A stretch of DNA of 20,892 bases from Syntrophomonas sp. (GTDB lineage: Bacteria; Bacillota; Syntrophomonadia; Syntrophomonadales; Syntrophomonadaceae), in the NCBI GenBank assembly GCA_028693695.1, contig JAQUUV010000017.1, positions 1-20,892 on the forward strand, given 5' to 3'. This document shows, piece by piece, positions 14,530 through 20,892 of this stretch. Each line of letters begins with the position of its first letter. Position 1 is the stretch's first letter. The translations under genes and the position numbers were made by a program. Under the pieces are notes generated by a model that worked only from the letters and a program-made list of their open reading frames with translations, was not told where the DNA came from and did not search any database.

Positions 14530-16284
14530 TTAATATTTGTCTCCGGGCCACAATAGCAATAAAGGGTTGGCAATCATGGTAGGTTCAAGCACTTTAGGAT
14601 CGTTTTTATCTAAACCTTCCATATACTGATCAAAAACCAATTGATATTTCATGTATACGCCATGCAAATCCTGAAAGCATTCATAATTGGATATTTCATA
14701 AAGCAAAATATTAAGGAGGGTCCTTACATAGGTATGCAGGTTAGCAGTTATTCCCATAATTTTTAAATCACGCGCTGCATAATGTACGATGTAATTACGG
14801 AAGCGGTACATCCTGGCTAGGTGATGTGAAATATCTTCACAGTTTTTTTCTATGGCGATTTTAATATTATTAGATGAAAGCAGGATGTTGCGTAGCTTTT
14901 CTAAACGATGGAACAATAATGAGTTGTTACTAGCGGAAATCGCCATTTCCTGATAAGTTTTTTCTTCTTTCATTAGCGAAATAAATTCCGCAATATTTCT
15001 GGTCTCAATAACTTTCCTAAAGGGCTCAGGAACATTTATTCCAGATCTAAATAAATTTTCTATAGTGTCTCTTGATATGCGATTAATATAATTTAAAGAA
15101 AGTGTTTTGGGTATGAAATTGGCTATGGAATCAATCATACTTCTTTGATTTTCGCTGCCTTTTGTCATATGTTCTAATGCTATCCACAAATTCAAGAATT
15201 GCTGATCAGTATTGCCACAAGCATAACTAAGCCTGAAATACCTCAAGGTCCCCAGAAGCTTGTCTTTGGACTCGTCGCTTAACACTGACGAACGGAGAAT
15301 TTTGGTCAGCTGATTGTTTGCTTTATTAAGCCAATTTTGATTAGGATCATAACCTACCAGATTAGCAGAGACATTGCATAAAAATAATTTTTCGTTGTCT
15401 TTTACCAGACAAATAGGATCTGAACTTATTTTAGCCTTCGGATGCGAATAATATAAAACATCCAGCAGATTAGCCATCTTTGTTTGGGCTATAACAGCAG
15501 CGGCATTGGGATCAACTGCTTTTATGTGCTTGATTGCATATAGTACTGGTTCCTTGCTAATAAAACTATTAACCTGGGGGTTATCAATATCAATAGTATT
15601 TTGGAATTCATACTCTAAGAAAAAGCCATTTAGGCCTGCATAGTCACCATTCAATTTCATAATCGTGGTGTAATCAATATCTATTGGTTCTATCTTTTGT
15701 AGCAATTGCTCATAGAAACACGGAAAATCTCGTTGCTGACTGTCATTTAGTATATCATCACAACTTTGGTACATGAATTCCCGTTCATGACCTACATCAA
15801 TTAAATATGTTGCCAGGGCGGAAATAAACCATTCTATTTGGTCAAAATCATTGTAATTAATACTACTCTTCAGCCCATCTTTCAGAGCTTGCCAGTAGCG
15901 CCGCTTTAAATCAGTGTGAATCCCCAATAGAGCAATTTTAAGTCTCATTCGTTCTTCTATCTTAGCCTTATGGTTAATCCCATCCTGCAGCGCCCGGAGA
16001 ATCCCAGCTATATAAGAACTATTTTTTAACACTAAATCATTCTTAATAATATCTAGTGCTTCCTTACAGACCAGTTTCACATTCATCTCATGCCAAACCC
16101 CTTTTTCTATACCGGCAATTACTGTAAGCAGTTCGTTAATTATAGAATAGGAGTTCATAGCACGATATCTGAATGCATCAATAGTAAAGCAGTGGAATAA
16201 TTCCAACCAGCGGCAAACAAAATACTGCTGACCTTGATTTACAACACCGTTTTTATGCAATTTCCATTTACCAATGTATTTCAT
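14530..16284 (-). CDS. Large HEPN-motif protein (ApeA-like), candidate abortive-infection RNase
   Basis: A 584-residue, mainly helical, soluble protein. The C-terminal part has the HEPN RNase motif RNYIVHY (Arg496-His501, RX4H), and FLNLWIALEHMTKG at about 363-376 resembles the conserved W-x-A-x-E helix of Apea-like HEPN domains. The first about 300 residues show no motif that I know. Such proteins cut RNA after phage sensing; here that is an inference from the motif and the company of a nuclease and helicases. ATG at 16284 has GGAGG seven bases upstream. It is AT-rich like the HsdR-N-like gene downstream. The frame continues as a decayed stretch after its stop. Confidence 0.65.
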   Translation of the reverse strand: MKYIGKWKLHKNGVVNQGQQYFVCRWLELFHCFTIDAFRYRAMNSYSIINELLTVIAGIEKGVWHEMNVKLVCKEALDIIKNDLVLKNSSYIAGILRALQDGINHKAKIEERMRLKIALLGIHTDLKRRYWQALKDGLKSSINYNDFDQIEWFISALATYLIDVGHEREFMYQSCDDILNDSQQRDFPCFYEQLLQKIEPIDIDYTTIMKLNGDYAGLNGFFLEYEFQNTIDIDNPQVNSFISKEPVLYAIKHIKAVDPNAAAVIAQTKMANLLDVLYYSHPKAKISSDPICLVKDNEKLFLCNVSANLVGYDPNQNWLNKANNQLTKILRSSVLSDESKDKLLGTLRYFRLSYACGNTDQQFLNLWIALEHMTKGSENQRSMIDSIANFIPKTLSLNYINRISRDTIENLFRSGINVPEPFRKVIETRNIAEFISLMKEEKTYQEMAISASNNSLLFHRLEKLRNILLSSNNIKIAIEKNCEDISHHLARMYRFRNYIVHYAARDLKIMGITANLHTYVRTLLNILLYEISNYECFQDLHGVYMKYQLVFDQYMEGLDKNDPKVLEPTMIANPLLLLWPGDKY

Positions 16285-16471
16285 ATTGATACCTCCAAAA
16301 CTAATTGCATTTTTTGTTTATTAATCATATACTATTGTTAAGTTGCATATACTTAATACTGACGTAATAGGAAACTAGGTTATGGGTGAGAGAGTTCCGC
16401 GTGAACCTACCTGCAACTGATGTTTCCTTATATAATTTATACACTAACATATTTTGACAAATATTTCTTTT

Positions 16472-16795
16472 TTAATGCAAATTATTAAAGCTGTAGTTAC
16501 GACTGTTTCCACGCAGCTTATCTTGGCTATCCCTGTAAGCATCTAATAACTGATAATTTTTACTGGTTTTGCCTACTATCTCTAGATCGCAGAGTGGAAA
16601 AATAAATTTTCTGCGTCCATGCTTCACAACCGCAAGAATACCGTACAAGTCTCCATTTCCATCCAATTGAATAACTTTCACATGATCACCAAGCTCTAGT
16701 TGTCTAGGATCATCAAGTATTTCTGCTTCAAATAGAAATTCAAGCTGGCTGTCTAAGCACAACTCCCACCGCAAGAGTTCTCTTTGCAACTTCAA
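16472..16795 (-). CDS. CcbP-like small acidic (calcium-binding type) protein
   Basis: A 107-residue protein whose start (MKLQRELLRWELCLD), central KVIQLDGNGDLYGILAVVKHGRRKFIFPLCDLE and NYQLLDAYRD follow the pattern of CcbP-type calcium-binding proteins. That family is small, acidic and cytoplasmic; its role outside cyanobacteria is poorly known. The start is TTG at 16795 with AAAGGGG upstream, chosen because homologues begin at this Met-Lys-Leu. It lies between the full helicase gene (61 bp upstream) and the HEPN-type gene (187 bp downstream), all on the same strand, so a shared transcript is possible. The C-terminal 15 residues are less conserved-looking. Confidence 0.6.
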   Translation of the reverse strand: MKLQRELLRWELCLDSQLEFLFEAEILDDPRQLELGDHVKVIQLDGNGDLYGILAVVKHGRRKFIFPLCDLEIVGKTSKNYQLLDAYRDSQDKLRGNSRNYSFNNLH

Positions 16796-16856
16796 ATCCG
16801 CTATCCCCTTTAAATTGTATTTACTAATGACCAGCGGAATGGAATAAAACCAGAAT

Positions 16857-18068
16857 CTAGATGGGCAGTCTGTTCAGGCTGGCCTGCACCAGTAGTCGCA
16901 TGCTTATCCAGTAATTACGCTCCGAGCGGGAGGGCGCTGACTTGATCCGCAAACGGCAGGTCTTTTCCGAAACCCACCAGTCACAACCCAGTTTGCCCCG
17001 CTCCAGGTTCCTTTCTATCTCGCCGATGATCTTGGGATTCCAGCTTTTACGGCGGGCATAAGCCAGAACCCGATCAACTAAGACCTGGTAGGCGGGATGC
17101 AGAAAAGACTGGCTCTCCTGCTCATAATCCAGATCCAGGACCGGTATCACCCCCATCAACTCCTGAGTCATGTCAGTAAGCAATTCCTGTTCTTCGTTGG
17201 ATGAACCTATGTAAAGGTAGTACAGGCAGGCGGTATGTTCTTGCCCCGAACGGCGTAATATCCTGCCCAGCCTCTGAATGCGCTGCCGGCTGCTGCTGGT
17301 GGAAGAGGCGATTATACCTACATCGGTTTCCGGGACATTCAAGCCTTCATCCAGAGCCCGGCAACTCACCAGAATACGGATTTCCGAGTCCTGATATTTA
17401 CGCAGGATATTCTTTCTGCTTCCCTCATCCATTTCCGAATGATAACGTCCCACCTGTCCGGGAAATAGCAACTGCAACTGCTCATAGAGGGCTTCGGCCA
17501 CCTCAATTCTTTCATTAAATATCAATACTTTCGAAGCCTGCGGGATCCGGGTGAGCAGGTTTTTCACACAACTTATCCGGGACTCGGCCCGGTAGACCAC
17601 ATCTTTTCGCTTGATAGCCAGGACGAGCACCAATCGAGCCAGACCCGATACGTTAGAATCCTCAGCCACCTGGGCCAATTGCTCCAGGGTGGCAAAAAAC
17701 CGCTGGCTGCTTAATCCAATCAGGAAAGGACAGCGCTGCATGAGTTTTTCCAGAGCATGGCTAAGCTGATCACTTAATTCCAGATACTGTTCTTCTTCGT
17801 ACTGGCTAAACTTCAACTTCAGATTGAAAATAGAGAAGGAACTGATAATATTAGCATTCAAAGCATCTACAAAGCCATATTTGAATATCTCGGGTCCCAG
17901 CGCGGGAACCATTTTCTCATTAAAAGCGGGTGTTTCCGGAGTGGCCGATAAGCCCAGTGAGAAGTAGCGCGCAGAGGGTACCCCGACGGGGATTTGAGCA
18001 ATAAAATCAAATATACGTGAATTTTCCGGGCTGCTATAATGGTGACATTCATCAGCGATAAGCAGTAT
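16857..18068. repeat. 1,212-bp direct repeat (mate at 11648-12859)
   Basis: Two direct copies in the same orientation, equal in length, about 97% identical by eye with mostly silent differences. Both start at the helicase stop codon; identity ends at AAGCAGTAT (plus strand) on the other side. They flank about 4 kb holding the nuclease, HEPN-type and CcbP-like genes. Recombination between them would delete roughly 5.2 kb. Confidence 0.85.
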
Positions 18069-18572
18069 GGAACTTCCCTCGCGGTAGTCTTCCAACACAT
18101 GCCGCGCCAAACTGTAGCGAGCCGAATTAACCACATAAATCATAAACTTGCGCTGGTGCGGGTCTTTATGAACCCCTGAATAAAGCCCAATGTCTTCACG
18201 GCAAACTGCCAGTTCGTCCTGCAGAGTCTGAGCCCACTGCTGAGCTAGAAATATTTTAGGCACCACGATTTTGATTTTTAAACATGGTGCATGATTCCGG
18301 GACAACTCGTTTTCCAGCCTGGCAATTGCTCCCAAAGCCAGTACTGTTTTACCGGCGCCGGTGACTACATTTATAATACCTCGTCCCTGGTTGTGGGCCC
18401 AGATATCCAGGCATTCTTCCTGCCATGGGAATAATTTTTTTCGCAGGACACGAGGGGACGCTTCGACACAAGGGGACGTTTTTGCTGTGTCATTTCTTCG
18501 AAATGACACAGCAAAAACGTCCCCTTGTGTCGAAGCGTCCCCTCGTGTCCTCTCATTATTGCCTAAAGCCAT
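16857..18572 (-). CDS. Superfamily II DEAD/DEAH-type helicase (SSL2/XPB-like, full-length copy)
   Basis: A 571-residue helicase with all motor motifs in order: Q-like FPWQEE (about 48-53), Walker A TGAGKT (about 71-76), motif Ia IVVPKIFLAQQW, motif II DECHH, motif III SATPE, motif IV LIFNERIEVAEAL, motif V ILVSCRALDEGLN and motif VI RQRIQRLGRILRR. It should move on DNA or RNA using ATP. ATG at 18572 is preferred to GTG at 18584 because AGGTGGG then lies seven bases away. Residues about 8-43 are encoded by a 107-bp perfect hairpin, so the N-terminus is a replacement. The last 1,212 bp have a near-identical truncated copy at 11648-12859. It is divergent from the 270-residue protein and BrxD-like ATPase genes. 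Confidence 0.88.
   Translation of the reverse strand: MALGNNERTRGDASTQGDVFAVSFRRNDTAKTSPCVEASPRVLRKKLFPWQEECLDIWAHNQGRGIINVVTGAGKTVLALGAIARLENELSRNHAPCLKIKIVVPKIFLAQQWAQTLQDELAVCREDIGLYSGVHKDPHQRKFMIYVVNSARYSLARHVLEDYREGSSILLIADECHHYSSPENSRIFDFIAQIPVGVPSARYFSLGLSATPETPAFNEKMVPALGPEIFKYGFVDALNANIISSFSIFNLKLKFSQYEEEQYLELSDQLSHALEKLMQRCPFLIGLSSQRFFATLEQLAQVAEDSNVSGLARLVLVLAIKRKDVVYRAESRISCVKNLLTRIPQASKVLIFNERIEVAEALYEQLQLLFPGQVGRYHSEMDEGSRKNILRKYQDSEIRILVSCRALDEGLNVPETDVGIIASSTSSSRQRIQRLGRILRRSGQEHTACLYYLYIGSSNEEQELLTDMTQELMGVIPVLDLDYEQESQSFLHPAYQVLVDRVLAYARRKSWNPKIIGEIERNLERGKLGCDWWVSEKTCRLRIKSAPSRSERNYWISMRLLVQASLNRLPI
18445..18551. repeat. 107-bp perfect hairpin (51-bp inverted repeat) in the helicase 5' coding region
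   Basis: Arms 18445-18495 and 18501-18551 are exact reverse complements around a five-base loop CTTCG. Each arm holds two direct copies of GACAC(G/A)AGGGGACG and ends in a GTGTCA-type box, so the structure is modular, like REP/MITE-type palindromes of some Clostridia. It is read through in frame by the helicase gene (RGDASTQGDVF and KTSPCVEASPRV). The length is not a multiple of three, so insertion into an older gene would have shifted the frame unless the start was replaced. Confidence 0.85.
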
Positions 18573-18823
18573 GTTTTTTCCCACCTATTTCCGATAATCT
18601 TCATATATCTTGTGTATACTGTTATTATGACATTATTGGATTATTGCGACAATACCGGAAAGCCTTTTCCTAGTTATTATCGAAAAACATCTTGGCAGAA
18701 ACGTGAAGGATATTATTAGTGGGTGTCGAAATTTATTGAAGAACTTTTGAAAAAGGATAATTCCCGTGGAAATCTTTTTTAGCCCACAGCGAAATAACTA
18801 ATTTATATAAAGGAGCGATAGAA

Positions 18824-19636
18824 ATGGCGGATTATGAAGAATTATTAAAACAGGTGCTGGTATCAGAAAAGGAATTAAAGGATAAGCTCAGCAACCTGCA
18901 AAAACTATTTAAGAGCCTGAGCAAGAGTATGGAAAAAGGTGATCTCAAAAGCTGGACTCGGGATATTGGAGCCATGCGCGGTTCGCTGCAGGAACAGGAT
19001 GCATTGTTGGCCAGCATGCAAGGCCAGGTTGATGACTTCGGGATTGGCGCCTATGTAGAAAACGGAGACTTCGCTGAACAAATGTTAGCCTATTGCGAAC
19101 GCCTGGGAGTGGACGTAAAAGGCGATTTTCCCACTTATGAAATGTTTCCATTCCGGGTCAGGGTGGACACTGAAAACCTGGAATTATATCTGGATCGCAA
19201 AAAGATTCAGTGTTTACGTCCTCTGGCCTTTGTGCAAGAGGTAAAAACCAACCGGGATAAACTGTTGCGGGCCTCTTTTGATCCCCGTGTTTTCGTCAAG
19301 GAACTGGCAGCTGCTTATGAACTGGCACTGTTGAAACAAAATCAAGGTAAAACACCCGCTGGTACTGGGGGAGACATTTATCTTAAGAGTCTCTACAATT
19401 TTTTAACCCCAATGCGGCGCTTCCGCCGAGACTATGACCAGCAGAGCTTTGCTTTTGACCTGGCCCGGCTATATGCCTCAGAAGTCCATTCCACTGAGGA
19501 TGGACGACAGTTCCAATTTGGCCCCAGCCGCAATATAGGAAAATCTATCCGCATCCTGGATCAGGACGGCCGGGAGCAGTTTCTAGCTACCATTCGATTT
19601 TTCGAGGGAACAGCGCCTGAGTTGGTTTTAGGTTGA
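18824..19636 (+). CDS. Unrecognised 270-residue protein upstream of a BrxD-like ATPase
   Basis: A soluble protein of unknown family. Residues about 1-65 form a charged, heptad-like helix (LLKQVLVSEKELKDKLSNL and following), likely a coiled coil. A mixed domain follows (about 70-150, with FPFRVRVDTENLELYLDRKK and CLRPLAFVQEVK), and the rest is rich in Arg and aromatic residues (FLTPMRRFRRDYDQQSFAF). No membrane segment, signal peptide or catalytic motif is visible. ATG at 18824 has AAGGAGCG about six bases upstream. The ATPase gene follows 60 bp later on the same strand, and the helicase gene is divergent, so the three probably belong to one system. It may be an adaptor between DNA and the ATPase; that is only a guess. 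Confidence 0.72.
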   Translation: MADYEELLKQVLVSEKELKDKLSNLQKLFKSLSKSMEKGDLKSWTRDIGAMRGSLQEQDALLASMQGQVDDFGIGAYVENGDFAEQMLAYCERLGVDVKGDFPTYEMFPFRVRVDTENLELYLDRKKIQCLRPLAFVQEVKTNRDKLLRASFDPRVFVKELAAAYELALLKQNQGKTPAGTGGDIYLKSLYNFLTPMRRFRRDYDQQSFAFDLARLYASEVHSTEDGRQFQFGPSRNIGKSIRILDQDGREQFLATIRFFEGTAPELVLG

Positions 19637-19696
19637 TACCGGTAACCGGACAACTGTGAAGTCCTCCGGGACGTTTATAAATAGGGGGAAATAGCA

Positions 19697-20892
19697 TTGG
19701 ATAATGATATTAAATCAGCTCTGGAGAGGTTGAAGAGCGGGCAGGCTCCAGGTAATCGCGATATCCTGCAGGAGATATCTGTGGGCAGCGAATTCATAAT
19801 GGATTTTTGGAAGGAAAAATATCTGGCTAACTATCTGTCCCTGGGAGGCAGTAAGATAAAGTTTTTAACCGGCCGAACCGGAAGCGGAAGAAGCCATTTC
19901 TTAGAATCGCTGGCCATTGAAGCTGAAAACATGGGATATATCTCGGTTACCCTTTCAGCGCGGGAAGTGTGGATTCATGACTTTAAGGAAATCTATGCTG
20001 CCATATTACGCCAGGTCAACCTGATGGAGGTTTTAAAACTTAGCGGCTGCGAGGTCATCAGACAGTTGGGATACGATCCGAATGCTATTCCTGAGGATAT
20101 AACTTTTGTTGACTACTTGTCCAGCCAGGGACAGCTAAATCCGTTGACCAAGCGGGAATTGCGACTGCAGCTCGAACAGCTATTTCTGTCTAACCCGCTG
20201 ATAGACAATAACTTTGCCCTGGCCTGTTCCCTATTGACCGGGAGTTTGCTGGGTCATCCCACTCTGGAGGAATCTAGTCGCCGCCTGTTGCTCTTATGGT
20301 TGGAGGGCAGCAAGGAAGCTCGGCTTCCCTCCGTTCGTCGCCTGGGTCTTTCTCCCAGCAAAATCACCAAATACAATGCCCGCCACATGCTGCGTTCCCT
20401 GGTGGAAGTTTGCACCCTGGCAGGCTATAAGGGACTGGTGATATCTATTGACGATATGGAAATCCTGGCAGGAGGAGATAGTACCGAGACCATTCGTTAC
20501 ACCCGGCTGAAGCGTGAAGATGCCTATGAGAGTATCCGGGAATTGATCGATGAAATAGATACCTTGAAAAATACCATGTTCGTTTTTTCATTTGAGCGCC
20601 GGCTGATAGACGATGATAGTGCCGGTTTGAAATCTTATCAGGCACTGTGGATGCGTATTCAGAATGAAATCGAGGGTGAACGTTTTAACCGCTTTGCCGA
20701 CATTGTGGATTTGGATCGCCTTATAGACGAAGTCTATACCCCGGAAAACATAGTGGAAATGTCCACTCGTCTGGCCCGGGTGATAAATCGCTTCGATGAA
20801 ATTGAAGGAGCCCGACCTATCACTCTGAGTACGGCAGAAGAACTCCACGCTCGGGCTCGGTTTGGCAAAGTATCTCTGCCTCGGCGAGTAAA
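19697..20892 (+). CDS. BrxC/BrxD-type P-loop ATPase (DUF2791-like), partial, Walker A Lys replaced by Arg
   Basis: An open frame from TTG at 19697 (GGGGGAAA about five bases upstream) to the window edge, 398 residues without a stop. The P-loop is TGRTGSGRSHFL (residues 59-66 are G-R-T-G-S-G-R-S): the invariant Lys is Arg65. The GSGxSHFL form and the Walker B LVISIDDMEIL (Asp252-Asp253) are those of BREX-system ATP-binding proteins (BrxC/BrxD, DUF2791). A helical region (about 75-240) carries RELRLQLEQLFL and RRLLLLWLEG, as in that family. The C-terminus is off the window. It follows the 270-residue gene by 60 bp and is divergent from the helicase gene. In BREX and related loci, such ATPases work with helicases in phage defence; here that role is inferred. 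Confidence 0.8.
   Translation, partial: MDNDIKSALERLKSGQAPGNRDILQEISVGSEFIMDFWKEKYLANYLSLGGSKIKFLTGRTGSGRSHFLESLAIEAENMGYISVTLSAREVWIHDFKEIYAAILRQVNLMEVLKLSGCEVIRQLGYDPNAIPEDITFVDYLSSQGQLNPLTKRELRLQLEQLFLSNPLIDNNFALACSLLTGSLLGHPTLEESSRRLLLLWLEGSKEARLPSVRRLGLSPSKITKYNARHMLRSLVEVCTLAGYKGLVISIDDMEILAGGDSTETIRYTRLKREDAYESIRELIDEIDTLKNTMFVFSFERRLIDDDSAGLKSYQALWMRIQNEIEGERFNRFADIVDLDRLIDEVYTPENIVEMSTRLARVINRFDEIEGARPITLSTAEELHARARFGKVSLPRRV

Noticed and set aside
1..20892. CRISPR array
   Set aside because: No set of regularly spaced direct repeats was seen on reading either strand.

Overview
The window looks like a Clostridia-type Bacillota chromosome segment. It has a moderate-to-low G+C content, strong AGGAGG-like ribosome sites, several TTG and GTG starts, a DUF815 ATPase and a YegS/DgkB-type lipid kinase. 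I cannot fix the genus from sequence alone. The window divides into a peptide natural-product locus on the left, a short housekeeping-like stretch, and an accessory island of toxin-antitoxin and defence-type genes on the right.

Left (1-5540, all on the minus strand, read right to left) is a RiPP gene cluster. A sigma-A-like promoter precedes a 183-residue precursor with an NHLP (nitrile-hydratase-like) leader that occurs as two tandem copies, ending in a GGG site and a short Cys-Cys, Arg-rich core. A class II lanthipeptide synthetase (LanM) overlaps the precursor by ATGA, followed by a radical SAM/SPASM enzyme and the first part of an HlyD-type exporter subunit. The LanM keeps its dehydratase motifs, but two of the three usual zinc ligands of its cyclase domain are replaced (Tyr-Ser where Cys-His or Cys-Cys is expected). 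Precursor, LanM, radical SAM enzyme and exporter form a coherent unit: make, dehydrate or cyclise, modify by radical chemistry, export.

Middle (5540-8920): two hairpin terminators, a displaced 3' half of a tRNA-Ser(GGA) that looks like the scar of a tyrosine-recombinase attachment site, a lipid kinase and a DUF815 AAA+ ATPase.

Right (8850-20892): a dense accessory island. It starts with a Phd/ParE toxin-antitoxin pair under a palindromic operator, an NTase plus 82-residue pair, and an MNT-HEPN pair. Then comes a 1,212-bp duplication of the 3' part of a superfamily II helicase gene: a truncated copy without Walker A at 11648-12859 and the full gene at 16857-18572. Between the copies lie an orphan HsdR-N-type nuclease, a decayed reading frame, a HEPN-motif protein and a CcbP-like small protein. 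The full helicase carries a 107-bp perfect hairpin in its 5' coding region. Divergent from it are an unrecognised 270-residue protein and a BrxC/BrxD-type P-loop ATPase with an Arg in place of the Walker A Lys, which runs off the window.

The best candidates for something undescribed are the tandem-leader lanthipeptide/radical-SAM cluster with its altered LanM zinc site, and the helicase / 270-residue protein / BrxD-like ATPase group with the nuclease-HEPN cassette lying between the helicase repeats.
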